DNA from: Acidovorax sp. NO-1
GTDB lineage: Bacteria; Pseudomonadota; Gammaproteobacteria; Burkholderiales; Burkholderiaceae_C
Reading direction: 5' to 3'
NCBI RefSeq assembly: GCF_000238595.1
Contig: NZ_AGTS01000094.1
Location: forward strand, 1 to 62,163
DNA length: 62,163 bases
A program made the position numbers and the translations under genes. Positions 17,796 to 24,833 of this stretch are shown here, piece by piece. The notes under the pieces are model-generated. The model was not told the origin of the DNA. It searched no databases and was given only the letters and a program-made list of their open reading frames with translations. Numbering within the stretch: the first letter of the stretch is position 1; each line of letters starts with the position of its first letter.

Positions 17796-19313
17796 ATGGA
17801 CGCATCCACCGCCGTCAAGGCCCCCACCGTCAAGCTGCTGATCGGCGGCCAGTTCGTCGAATCCAAGACCACCGAGTGGCGCGACGTGGTGAACCCCGCC
17901 ACGCAAGAAGTGCTGGCCCGCGTGCCGTTTGCCACGGCCGAAGAAATCGATTCCGCCGTGGCCTCGGCCAAGGAAGCGTTCAAGACCTGGAAGAAGACGC
18001 CCATCGGCACCCGCGCCCGCATCTTTCTCAAGTACCAGCAGCTCATCCGCGAAAACATGGGCGAGCTGGCTGCCACCCTGACCGCCGAACAAGGCAAGAC
18101 CCTGCCGGATGCCGAAGGTGACGTGTTCCGTGGCCTCGAAGTGGTGGAACACGCCGCCAGCATCGGCAATCTGCAACTGGGCGAGCTGGCCAACAACGTG
18201 GCCGGTGGCGTGGACACCTATACCCTGTTGCAGCCGCTGGGCGTGTGCGCGGGCATCACCCCCTTCAACTTCCCCGCCATGATCCCGCTGTGGATGTTCC
18301 CCATGGCGATTGCCACGGGCAACACCTTCGTGCTCAAGCCCTCCGAGCAGGACCCCATGGTGACCATGCGCCTGGTGGAACTGGCGCTGGAAGCCGGCAT
18401 TCCACCCGGCGTGCTCAACGTGATCCACGGTGGCGAAATGGCCGTGAACGCGATCTGCGATCACAAGGACATCAAGGCCGTGTCGTTTGTGGGCTCCACC
18501 AAGGTGGGCACCCATGTGTACAACCGCGCCACCCTGGCCGGCAAGCGCGCGCAATGCATGATGGGCGCCAAGAACCACGCCATCATCCTGCCCGACGCGA
18601 ACAAGGAACAAACCCTCAACGCCATCGCCGGTGCCTCGTTTGGCGCCGCCGGCCAGCGCTGCATGGCCCTGCCGGTGGTGGTGCTGGTGGGCGAGGCGCA
18701 AAAGTGGATCCCCGAGCTGGTGGCCAAGGCCAAGACGCTCAAGGTCAACGGCGGCACCGAAAAGGGCACCGATGTGGGCCCGCTGGTGTCCTGCGCCGCC
18801 CTCGCCCGTGTGGAAGGCCTGATCGAGCGCGGCATTGCCGACGGCGCCACGCTGGAGCTCGACGGCCGCAAGCCCACCGTGCCCGGCTACGAAAAGGGCA
18901 ACTTCGTGGGCCCGACGATCTTCTCGAACGTCAAGCCCGGCATGGCCATCTACGACCAGGAAATCTTCGGCCCCGTGCTGGCCCTGGTGCCTGCGGCCGA
19001 TATTGATGAAGCCATCGAGTTCATCAACGCCAACCCCAACGGCAACGGCACCGCCATCTTCACCCAGTCGGGTGCGGCAGCGCGCAAGTTCCAGGAGGAA
19101 ATCGACGTGGGCCAGGTCGGCATCAACGTGCCAATCCCCGTGCCCGTGCCGCTGTTCTCGTTCACCGGTTCGCGCGCTTCCAAGCTGGGCGACCTGGGCC
19201 CTTACGGCAAGCAGGTCATCATGTTCTACACGCAGACCAAGACGGTAACGGCACGCTGGTTTGATGACAGCACCACGTCGCAGGGTGTGAACACCACGAT
19301 TAGCTTGAAGTGA
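17796..19313 (+). CDS. mmsA: CoA-acylating methylmalonate-semialdehyde dehydrogenase
   Basis: This 505-residue aldehyde dehydrogenase converts (methyl)malonate semialdehyde to propionyl- or acetyl-CoA, the last step of valine breakdown. Diagnostic blocks are the start [36 protein letters not shown] and the catalytic Cys289 in GAAGQRCMA. The family lacks the general-base glutamate of ordinary aldehyde dehydrogenases and uses CoA as acceptor. ATG 17796 has a CAGGAGA site; an earlier in-frame ATG (17646) adds a non-homologous leader. It heads a cluster with an acyl-CoA dehydrogenase and mmsB. Confidence 0.94.
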   Translation: MDASTAVKAPTVKLLIGGQFVESKTTEWRDVVNPATQEVLARVPFATAEEIDSAVASAKEAFKTWKKTPIGTRARIFLKYQQLIRENMGELAATLTAEQGKTLPDAEGDVFRGLEVVEHAASIGNLQLGELANNVAGGVDTYTLLQPLGVCAGITPFNFPAMIPLWMFPMAIATGNTFVLKPSEQDPMVTMRLVELALEAGIPPGVLNVIHGGEMAVNAICDHKDIKAVSFVGSTKVGTHVYNRATLAGKRAQCMMGAKNHAIILPDANKEQTLNAIAGASFGAAGQRCMALPVVVLVGEAQKWIPELVAKAKTLKVNGGTEKGTDVGPLVSCAALARVEGLIERGIADGATLELDGRKPTVPGYEKGNFVGPTIFSNVKPGMAIYDQEIFGPVLALVPAADIDEAIEFINANPNGNGTAIFTQSGAAARKFQEEIDVGQVGINVPIPVPVPLFSFTGSRASKLGDLGPYGKQVIMFYTQTKTVTARWFDDSTTSQGVNTTISLK

Positions 19314-19316
19314 CAT

Positions 19317-19430
19317 CCCCCTGAGGCGCTGCGCTCCTTCCCCCTTCTCTTGCATCGCTGCGCGATGCGGAAGGGGGACGCCACCCGTGCGGCGGGGCGG
19401 CCCTTGCACGGTGGCACTGGCCTTGGGCCG
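19317..19430. repeat. GC-rich hairpin repeat downstream of mmsA
   Basis: The stretch contains nested inverted repeats: TCCCCCTT pairs with AAGGGGGA outside GCATCGC-TGC-GCGATGC, followed by GTGCGGCGGGGCGGCCC. I recognise this layout as a dispersed repeat of Acidovorax-type genomes. It may end the mmsA transcript. Only one copy lies in this window. Confidence 0.6.
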
Positions 19431-19470
19431 CGCCAGTCATGACCACTTTGGTCGATGGTAAAAGCGGGGA

Positions 19471-19893
19471 ATGCAATTTTTCAAGACGAAGAAGCGGGGA
19501 TTGGCAATGGTCTTCAGCCTCGGTGCTGTTTGCGTGATGCTGATGAGCGCCGATGCCCACGCACAGGCCGGTGCCGCCTGCAAACCCGGCGGCACCGTGG
19601 ATGAAACCAACGCCTGCGCCGTGCAAGCCTTTCAGGCGGCCGATGCCGAGGTCGCCATTCTCTATGCCGATGTGATGCGCGCGCTGTCGGCCCATGAGCG
19701 GCCCCAACTGCGGCAAGAGCACACGGCTTGGCAACGCGAGCGCACCACCCGCTGCAAGCAGGCCCAGCGCAGCAGCGAGTCGCAGCCCCAGTGGCCACGC
19801 CTGTACCACGAGTGCCTGACGGCCGAGACCCAGGCGCGCCGCAAGGGCCTGATGCGCTGGCTGACGCTGGACCACCCGTCCGCCAAGCCATAA
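19471..19893 (+). CDS. LprI-like lysozyme-inhibitor-domain protein
   Basis: This 140-residue exported protein starts with a signal peptide (LAMVFSLGAVCVMLMSADA, cleavage after AHA). The mature part has the LprI/DUF1311-type pattern: CAVQAFQAADAEVAILY, then LRQEHTAWQRERTTRC and a C-terminal YHECLTAETQARR, with four cysteines (including Cys in GAACKPG). LprI of Mycobacterium inhibits lysozyme; for proteobacterial relatives function is mostly unknown. It is flanked by mmsA and an acyl-CoA dehydrogenase but has no evident link to valine breakdown. Confidence 0.75.
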   Translation: MQFFKTKKRGLAMVFSLGAVCVMLMSADAHAQAGAACKPGGTVDETNACAVQAFQAADAEVAILYADVMRALSAHERPQLRQEHTAWQRERTTRCKQAQRSSESQPQWPRLYHECLTAETQARRKGLMRWLTLDHPSAKP

Positions 19894-19938
19894 ACACGCC
19901 CCACCCCAGAACAACACAAAGCCAAGAGACAGAACACC

Positions 19939-21105
19939 ATGGACTTTGAACTCACCGAAGAACAACGCGCCTTTGCCCAGACGGCCCGCGACTTTGCACA
20001 AGCCGAGTTCGCACCCCACGCCGCGCACTGGGACGAGGAAGGCATCTTCCCGAAAGAAGCCATCGCCAAGGCGGGCGAGCTGGGCTTTTGTGGCCTGTAC
20101 GCGCCCGAAGCCGCCGGTGGCCTCGCCCTGCCCCGGCTGGATGCCACCCTGGTGTTTGAAGAGATGGCGGCCATCGACCCCAGCACCACCGCCTTCATCA
20201 CCATCCACAACATGGCCACCTGGATGCTGGGCACCTGGGCCACGCCCGCCGTGCGCGACCACTGGGGCCCGCTGCTCACCACGGGCGAAAAGCTCGCGTC
20301 CTACTGCCTCACCGAGCCCGGCGCAGGCTCCGACGCCGCCTCGCTCAAGACCCGCGCCGAGCTGGTGGGCAACGAATACGTCATCAACGGCAGCAAAGCC
20401 TTCATCAGCGGCGCGGGCAGCACCGATGTGCTGGTGCTCATGGCCCGCACGGGTGATGCGCAGTCTGGCGCCAGCGGCATCAGCGCCTTTGCCGTGCCCG
20501 CCAATACGCCCGGCATCAGCTACGGCAAGAAGGAACAGAAGATGGGCTGGAACAGCCAGCCCACGCGCACCATCAGTTTTGACAACGTGCGCATCCCGGC
20601 CGACCACCTGCTGGGCCGCGAGGGCGAAGGCTTCAAGATCGCCATGAAGGGCCTGGACGGCGGCCGCATCAACATCGCCACCTGCTCGGTGGGCGCGGCG
20701 CAAGGCGCGCTCAACGCCGCCCAGCAGTACATGCAAGACCGCAAGCAGTTCGGCAAACCCATCGCCAGCTTCCAGGCGCTGCAGTTCAAGCTGGCCGACA
20801 TGGCCACCGAGCTGGTCGCCGCGCGCCAGATGGTGCGCCTGGCCGCCAGCAAGCTCGACGCGGGTGCACGCGACGCATCCACCTACTGCGCCATGGCCAA
20901 GCGCTTTGCTACCGACGCAGGCTTTACCGTCATCAACGACGCCCTGCAGTTGCACGGCGGCTACGGCTACATCCGCGAATACCCGCTGGAGCGCCTGCTG
21001 CGCGACGCGCGTGTGCACCAGATTCTGGAGGGCACGAATGAAATCATGCGCGTGATCATTGCGCGGCGCATGCTGGACGGAGATGCCACGGAGGTGATCC
21101 GATAG
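19939..21105 (+). CDS. Acyl-CoA dehydrogenase (likely isobutyryl-CoA dehydrogenase)
   Basis: This 388-residue flavoenzyme has full acyl-CoA dehydrogenase architecture: helical N domain (MDFELTEEQRAFAQTARDFA), YCLTEPGAGSDAASLKT, FISGAGSTDVLVLMART, the helical C domain with LHGGYGYIREYPLERLLRDA and the catalytic glutamate in HQILEGTNEIMR. Placement between mmsA and mmsB points to isobutyryl-CoA (ACAD8-like) or 2-methylacyl-CoA oxidation in valine catabolism; this specificity is inferred from context. Electrons would pass to ETF. The enoyl-CoA hydratase and hydroxyisobutyryl-CoA hydrolase needed between it and MmsB are not in the window. Confidence 0.9.
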   Translation: MDFELTEEQRAFAQTARDFAQAEFAPHAAHWDEEGIFPKEAIAKAGELGFCGLYAPEAAGGLALPRLDATLVFEEMAAIDPSTTAFITIHNMATWMLGTWATPAVRDHWGPLLTTGEKLASYCLTEPGAGSDAASLKTRAELVGNEYVINGSKAFISGAGSTDVLVLMARTGDAQSGASGISAFAVPANTPGISYGKKEQKMGWNSQPTRTISFDNVRIPADHLLGREGEGFKIAMKGLDGGRINIATCSVGAAQGALNAAQQYMQDRKQFGKPIASFQALQFKLADMATELVAARQMVRLAASKLDAGARDASTYCAMAKRFATDAGFTVINDALQLHGGYGYIREYPLERLLRDARVHQILEGTNEIMRVIIARRMLDGDATEVIR

Positions 21106-21110
21106 TCGCG

Positions 21111-21170
21111 ATTACTATCAATTTAATAGCTTCTCGCGCTTATCCCACAAGCGCTAGTGGCCAAATTGAT
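21111..21170 (+). repeat. Interspersed palindromic element, copy 3
   Basis: Well-conserved copy: AATAGCTTCTCGCGCTTATC, then CCACAAGCGCTAGTGGCC and AAATTG. The stem is GCGCTT/AAGCGC. It occupies nearly all of the gap between the acyl-CoA dehydrogenase and the TfoX-like gene and ends right before the latter's start. Confidence 0.85.
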
Positions 21171-21178
21171 TCAGATTC

Positions 21179-21652
21179 ATGCCCGCCCGCCCGCTCTCTG
21201 ACGAAACGCTGCACCTGATCGACGCCGTCCGCACGGCGCTTGCGCACCGCAGCGACGTGCAAGAGCGCCCGCTGTTCGGCACCCACGCCTTTTTTGTGGA
21301 CGGCAAGATGTGCATCGCCGTCAAGGGCAACGAGCTGCTGGTGCGCCTGCCGCCCGATCAGCACAGCGCGCTGCAGGAGATGCAGAACACCCGCGAGTTG
21401 TCGCCCGGCGGCGGCATGAAAGGCTACTTCTGGGTGGAGCCCAACGGCTATGCCACGCGGGCGCAGTGGAACTACTGGATTCAGGAGGCCCTGGCCTACA
21501 ACCCGCTCGCCAGGGCCACGCCCCCGCGCAAGGCCAAGGCGCCCCCGCCCCCCGCAAACTGCCCGCGCCAAAAGCCGTGGGCCCGGGTGCAGCCAGAAAA
21601 CACAGCATTTTCGAAGCCGACGACGACTGACCCCTTCCCCACCACCGATTGA
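21179..21652 (+). CDS. TfoX N-terminal-domain protein, possible 3' frameshift
   Basis: The first 115 or so residues form a TfoX/Sxy N-terminal domain: LIDAVRTALAHRSDVQERPLFGTHAFFVDGKM, MCIAVKGNELLVRL and ELSPGGGMKGYFWVEP. The domain occurs alone in many bacteria with unknown role; in E. coli Sxy it takes part in competence control. After the C-rich tract near 21541-21560 the current frame becomes atypical (ANCPRQKPWARVQ), whereas the frame one base back reads RKLPAPKAVGPGAARKHSIF and stops at 21630 after EADDD, which looks like the natural basic tail. A lost C in the tract, real or from sequencing, would explain this. Confidence 0.75.
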   Translation: MPARPLSDETLHLIDAVRTALAHRSDVQERPLFGTHAFFVDGKMCIAVKGNELLVRLPPDQHSALQEMQNTRELSPGGGMKGYFWVEPNGYATRAQWNYWIQEALAYNPLARATPPRKAKAPPPPANCPRQKPWARVQPENTAFSKPTTTDPFPTTD

Positions 21653-21691
21653 CCTGCACCTACTCACCAGCACCGATGGACCCCCATTTTT

Positions 21692-21752
21692 CAAGCATTT
21701 TTAGCCTCTAGCGCTTGGTGGATAAGCGCAAGCAGCTATCAATTTCATAGTA
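21692..21752 (-). repeat. Interspersed palindromic element, copy 4
   Basis: On the minus strand it reads TTGATAGCTGCTTGCGCTTA, then TCCACCAAGCGCTAGAGGCT. It is a well-conserved copy in the gap before mmsB, oriented opposite to mmsB. Confidence 0.85.
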
Positions 21753-21795
21753 TTTCATTCACCCCCATCACAACGACATCAAGGAGCAACACAGC

Positions 21796-22683
21796 ATGAC
21801 CAAAATCGCATTCATCGGCCTGGGCAACATGGGCGGCCCCATGGCCCACAACCTGCACAAGGCAGGCCACGAGGTGCGCGCGTTCGACCTCTCGCAACCC
21901 GCGCGCGACAAGCTGGCCGCAGACGGCGTGCCCATCGCAAGCGACGCCAAGGCGGCAGTCGCAGGCGCCGAAGTCGTCATCAGCATGCTGCCCGCCAGCC
22001 AGCATGTGGAAGGCCTCTTCTTGGGCGCGGGCGAACTGCTGGCCCAGTTGCCAGCAGGCACGCTGGTGATCGACTGCTCAACAATAGCCGCCGCCACCTC
22101 CCGCAAGGTGGCCGAGGCCGCCAAGGCCAAGGGCGTGGCCTTTATCGACGCACCCGTCTCCGGCGGCACCGGCGGCGCCATTGCAGGCACCCTCACCTTC
22201 ATGGTGGGCGGCGACACCGCCGACCTGGAACGCGCCCGCCCCGTGCTCGAAAAAATGGGCGCCAACATCTTCCACGCCGGCAGCGTGGGCGCCGGCCAGA
22301 CGGCCAAGATCTGCAACAACATGCTGCTGGGCATCCTGATGGCCGGCACCAGCGAAGCCATTGCCCTGGGCGTTGCCAACGGCCTCGACCCCAAGGTGCT
22401 CAGCGAAATCATGCGCCGCAGCTCGGGCGGCAACTGGGCACTGGAGAAGTACAACCCCTACCCCGGCGTGATGGAAACCGCGCCTGCCAGCAAGGGTTAC
22501 GCGGGAGGATTTGGCACGGACCTGATGCTCAAGGACTTGGGGTTGGCGCAGGAGAATGCCATGGCGGTGAAGGCTGCCACGCCGCTGGGCGGCATGGCGC
22601 GCAATCTGTACGCCGCGCACAGCCTGGCGGGGCATGGGGCGCTGGATTTTTCCAGCATTATCAAGATGGTGCAGAAGGGGTGA
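21796..22683 (+). CDS. mmsB: 3-hydroxyisobutyrate dehydrogenase
   Basis: This complete 295-residue enzyme oxidises 3-hydroxyisobutyrate to methylmalonate semialdehyde, the substrate of MmsA upstream. It has the Rossmann motif FIGLGNMGGPMAHNL, the substrate-binding block DAPVSGGTGGAIAGTLTFMVGG and the catalytic lysine region GAGQTAKICNNMLLG. A ribosome-binding site (AAGGAG) precedes the ATG. Its last 410 or so bases and its terminator occur again at 23598-24056 with about 94-95% identity, most differences being synonymous. Confidence 0.94.
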   Translation: MTKIAFIGLGNMGGPMAHNLHKAGHEVRAFDLSQPARDKLAADGVPIASDAKAAVAGAEVVISMLPASQHVEGLFLGAGELLAQLPAGTLVIDCSTIAAATSRKVAEAAKAKGVAFIDAPVSGGTGGAIAGTLTFMVGGDTADLERARPVLEKMGANIFHAGSVGAGQTAKICNNMLLGILMAGTSEAIALGVANGLDPKVLSEIMRRSSGGNWALEKYNPYPGVMETAPASKGYAGGFGTDLMLKDLGLAQENAMAVKAATPLGGMARNLYAAHSLAGHGALDFSSIIKMVQKG

Positions 22684-22730
22684 TGGGGAGCGCCCCACCA
22701 TAAAGAAACGCCAGCGTCTGCTGGCGTTTT
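22272..22730 (+). repeat. Direct repeat, left copy (mmsB 3' end plus terminator)
   Basis: This segment matches 23598-24056 at a constant offset of 1326 bases with no indels. I count about 25 differences over 459 bases. The first 150 bases after the start are almost identical; differences gather in the last 280 and nearly all are silent. Confidence 0.92.
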
Positions 22731-22731
22731 T
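22706..22731 (+). terminator. mmsB rho-independent terminator
   Basis: AAACGCCAGC and GCTGGCGTTT form a perfect 10-base stem with loop GTCT, followed by a short T-run. The same structure is repeated at 24032-24057. Confidence 0.9.
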
Positions 22732-22744
22732 GCAGCCCTTGTGA

Positions 22745-22768
22745 CCTCTCGATGGAAAGGTTTGGCGT
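22745..22768 (-). other. Truncated attC-like half site after the HigBA-like genes
   Basis: CTCGATGGAAAGGTTTGGCGTCA resembles the RidA-side half of the complete attC at 24743-24814 (CTCGATGGAAGGGTTAGGCGTCA) in all but three positions and has the same place relative to the stop codon of the gene. The other half is missing: mmsB terminator sequence begins just beyond. The toxin-antitoxin genes therefore look like a former gene cassette. Confidence 0.6.
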
Positions 22769-23070
22769 CACACGGGATGCGCTGAGAACCTGACCCCAAG
22801 GGCGCGAGCGACCTTGAGAATGGTGTCGAGGCGCGGCTTTGCGCCCGGTGCGAGGGCCTTGTAAAGACTCTCTCGACCTAGACCAGCATCCTTGGCGACT
22901 TGCGCCATTCCCTTTGCGCGTGCAACGTCGCTGAGCGCGAGCAGCAGAAGATCTGTGTCTTCGGTGTCCAGAACCGCAGTCATGTACTCGGCAATGGCTT
23001 CGTCATCGGTGAGGTAACGAGCCGCATCGAATGGGAGAAGCTTTGCCTTTGTCTTGGAAGTACTCATCAC
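22768..23070 (-). CDS. HigA-like antitoxin (addiction-module antidote)
   Basis: This 100-residue protein has an acidic N-terminal part (FDAARYLTDDEAIAEYMTAV) and a C-terminal helix-turn-helix (GMAQVAKDAGLGRESLYKAL, then LDTILKVARALGV). This matches the putative addiction-module antidote family paired with HigB/Gp49-type toxins. It would neutralise the toxin and repress the operon. Its start overlaps the toxin stop by four bases (ATGA type), so the pair is translationally coupled, toxin first. Base composition is clearly lower in GC than the flanking valine genes, a sign of transfer. Confidence 0.88.
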   Translation of the reverse strand: MMSTSKTKAKLLPFDAARYLTDDEAIAEYMTAVLDTEDTDLLLLALSDVARAKGMAQVAKDAGLGRESLYKALAPGAKPRLDTILKVARALGVRFSAHPV

Positions 23071-23366
23071 TCAAGCTCCAACTGTTGCAAGAGTTTCTGA
23101 GCTCGCTTGATGTCTCTTGCCTGGGTTGATTTGTCACCGCCAGCGAGCATGACGATGAGTACGTTCTGGCGTTTCGTAAAGTACAAGCGATAGCCCGGAC
23201 CAAATGCGATTCGCATCTCCGATACCTCGTCTCCGACTGGTTTCCAGTCGCCAAGATTTCCTGCTTCGGCCAGACGTAGCCTGGCGACGATGCGCAACTG
23301 AGCCTTGAGGTCTTTGAGGCCATCAAGCCAGTCTTGGAATTCCTGCGTTTGACGTACCGTGAACAT
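23067..23366 (-). CDS. HigB-like toxin of the RelE/ParE superfamily
   Basis: This 99-residue basic protein matches the addiction-module killer family: FQDWLDGLKDLKAQLRIVAR, then RLRLAEAGNLGDWKPVGDEV and the core MRIAFGPGYRLYFTKR, ending GGDKSTQARDIKRA. Relatives cut mRNA on the ribosome. Toxin comes before antitoxin, the order of higBA. A TTGACA box and a 16-base near-palindrome lie upstream of ATG 23366. The gene runs in the same direction as the integron cassettes at 24.1-26.3 kb and carries an attC-like remnant downstream of its partner. Confidence 0.88.
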   Translation of the reverse strand: MFTVRQTQEFQDWLDGLKDLKAQLRIVARLRLAEAGNLGDWKPVGDEVSEMRIAFGPGYRLYFTKRQNVLIVMLAGGDKSTQARDIKRAQKLLQQLELE

Positions 23367-23372
23367 GCCGAG

Positions 23373-23400
23373 AATGTATCTATATGGATACGAATGTCAA
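23373..23400 (-). promoter_or_regulatory. Promoter and operator of the HigBA-like operon
   Basis: On the minus strand TTGACA (23400-23395) is followed after 16 bases by TACATT (23378-23373). The near-palindrome GTATCCATATAGATAC (plus-strand span 23376-23391) fills the spacer and -10 region, the expected position for autorepression by the antitoxin-toxin complex. Confidence 0.6.
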
Positions 23401-23440
23401 GCGGCGGTTTGTGACTTCGTGACGCTCGACAGCCAAGGTC

Positions 23441-23597
23441 AGTCCGCTTGACTGATGGGATGGAATCCCCCCGCTTGTTTGCGTGAAGTCGGCGCAGTGG
23501 TCTTCATTGGCGTGGGAATCCAATCTTCAAAAGCAAAGAGTCCGACATGCATGCCACTACCGTGGCGCTCGATTTGGCCAAATCCGCTGTCGAGAAC
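23441..23597 (+). mobile_element. Remnant of an IS110/IS1111-type element (transposase start)
   Basis: From ATG 23547 the reading frame gives MHATTVALDLAKSAVEN, the typical beginning of IS110/IS1111-family DEDD transposases (TVALDLAK holds the first catalytic Asp). After 17 residues it runs into the duplicated mmsB segment at about 23598. About 100 bases upstream (23441-23546) have no gene and could be the element's non-coding left end, where IS110 elements encode their guide (bridge) RNA; I cannot show that here. Confidence 0.65.
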
Positions 23598-24009
23598 CCA
23601 CGCAGGCAGCGTGGGCGCAGGCCAGACCGCCAAGATCTGCAACAACATGCTGCTGGGCATCCTGATGGCCGGCACCAGCGAAGCCATTGCCCTGGGCGTT
23701 GCCAACGGCCTCGACCCCAAGGTGCTCAGCGAAATCATGCGCCGCAGCTCGGGCGGCAACTGGGCACTGGAGAAGTACAACCCCTTCCCTGGCGTGATGG
23801 AAACCGCGCCTGCCAGCAAGGGCTATGCAGGCGGCTTTGGCACGGATTTGATGCTCAAGGACCTGGGCCTGGCGCAAGAGAACGCGATGGCGGTGAAGGC
23901 TGCCACGCCGCTCGGTGGCATGGCGCGCAACCTGTATGCGGCGCACAGCCTGGCGGGGCATGGGGCGCTGGATTTTTCCAGCATTATCAAAATGGTGCAG
24001 AAGGTGTGA
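23598..24009 (+). pseudogene. Truncated second copy of mmsB (C-terminal 137 residues)
   Basis: The fragment begins inside mmsB at the codon region for HAGSVGAGQTAKICNNMLLG and continues to a stop at 24009. It lacks the whole Rossmann domain, so it cannot act as a dehydrogenase. The frame is intact, and compared with the full gene nearly all changes are silent; exceptions are Tyr to Phe in NPFPG and Gly to Val at the last codon. Purifying selection therefore acted on both versions before they met, which suggests that one came from a related strain rather than from a recent local duplication. An upstream in-frame ORF start at 23455 has no homology support. Confidence 0.85.
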
Positions 24010-24056
24010 TGGGGAGCACCCCACCATAAAGAAACGCCAGCGTCTGCTGGCGTTTT
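23598..24056 (+). repeat. Direct repeat, right copy (mmsB 3' end plus terminator)
   Basis: Second member of the 459-base direct repeat. Its left edge coincides with the end of the IS110-type coding remnant and its right edge falls inside the terminator T-run, after which 100 bases of unassigned sequence lead to the first attC site. Confidence 0.92.
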
Positions 24057-24057
24057 C
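24032..24057 (+). terminator. Copy of the mmsB terminator
   Basis: AAACGCCAGC-GTCT-GCTGGCGTTT, identical in stem and loop to the one at 22706-22731. It is followed by CATTTT rather than the T-run/TGCAG of the first copy. From 24058 to 24157 I see no gene. Confidence 0.85.
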
Positions 24058-24157
24058 ATTTTGGGGGCTGACGGAATCAATCTGTCGTCCGAACGGCATT
24101 ACGAATTCACGCAGCGCGACCTGTGACAGACGCCGGTGATGGAACGTGACAGCAGAC

Positions 24158-24215
24158 GCTCAACGTTGCCGCTCAGCCAACGCCGAAGGCGGTCGGATGC
24201 AGCGGCTTGTTATGC
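24158..24215 (-). other. attC site 4 (end of GNAT cassette)
   Basis: On the minus strand it starts GCATAAC and ends GTTGAGC (GTTRRRY). Between them, CCGCT/AGCGG and GCC-TTC-GGC give the folded hairpin expected of attC. The GNAT reading frame runs into it, encoding the NKPLHPTA tail often seen in cassette proteins. The GCATAAC box is complementary to the TTATGC that starts this cassette at 24743-24749, as expected for one circular cassette. Confidence 0.85.
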
Positions 24216-24739
24216 CTGTCTTTCACAAGCGTCATATGAACTCCGTTGTAATACTGACCATCAAGGCACACGGCTTCAGACTCGACTCCGTATTCCACGA
24301 AGCCGATTGACTTGTACAGCGTGATTGCCGGTTCGTTGGGCACGTATACCTGCAAGTTCACGCGATTCACACCGTTGTCGAAGGCGTGCTGAAGCGCGGT
24401 GTCTACAACCTGCCGGCTCAGTCCTCGACGGCGAAGCCGCGGTGAAGTGAAAACGCCCCACATCACCATTTTGTGATGCGATGACGGGAATTGGCCTGCG
24501 CGGTTAATGGCCGCTGTTGCGGCAAGCTCGCCTTCAATGAAACTACCGAACACAGCGTTTGGAAGAGGCGAAGAGAGTTGCGCGCGAAAGCCATCCAACG
24601 TGCGAGTGAGTTCTTCCTCAAACGTCAAACCCATTGGAATGGGATTTTCGCGTGTAACTTCCCGCCGTAGAGCAGAAAACGCCGCAGCGTCATCAGCGCC
24701 AAGACGACGAACATTCATTGACAGTGCAACTTGGTTCAT
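24173..24739 (-). CDS. GNAT-family N-acetyltransferase (cassette gene)
   Basis: This 188-residue protein shows the GNAT core: N-terminal VRRLGADDAAAFSALRREVT, then GELAATAAINR, the acetyl-CoA-binding loop SPRLRRRGLSRQVVDTALQ (R/Q-x-x-G-x-G/A type) and NRVNLQVYVPNEPAITLYKSIGF. The acceptor substrate is unknown; cassette acetyltransferases act on antibiotics, amino acids or proteins. The last residues, NKPLHPTAFGVG, are encoded by the attC site itself. The gene runs in the cassette-typical direction relative to attC and has GC content below the chromosomal average. Confidence 0.88.
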   Translation of the reverse strand: MNQVALSMNVRRLGADDAAAFSALRREVTRENPIPMGLTFEEELTRTLDGFRAQLSSPLPNAVFGSFIEGELAATAAINRAGQFPSSHHKMVMWGVFTSPRLRRRGLSRQVVDTALQHAFDNGVNRVNLQVYVPNEPAITLYKSIGFVEYGVESEAVCLDGQYYNGVHMTLVKDRHNKPLHPTAFGVG

Positions 24740-24742
24740 TGG

Positions 24743-24814
24743 GCATAACGTTTGACAGGAGGGGTGACTAAAAGGCGCAGCCTTTTAGTCACCCCCTCGA
24801 TGGAAGGGTTAGGC
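24743..24814 (-). other. attC site 3 (end of RidA-like cassette)
   Basis: On the minus strand GCCTAAC (RYYYAAC) at 24814-24808 begins the site and GTTATGC at 24749-24743 ends it. The centre holds a long hairpin, GGTGACTAAAAGG with CCTTTTAGTCACC, around CGCAG. The opening box pairs with the TTAGGC that begins the same cassette at 25300-25306. Confidence 0.88.
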
Positions 24815-24833
24815 GTCATGTGGTGCGATGACC

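Noticed and set aside
23455..23597. Treating 23455-24009 as a complete new gene
   Set aside because: The first 48 codons have no homology and belong to IS and junction sequence; only the mmsB-derived part from 23598 is meaningful.
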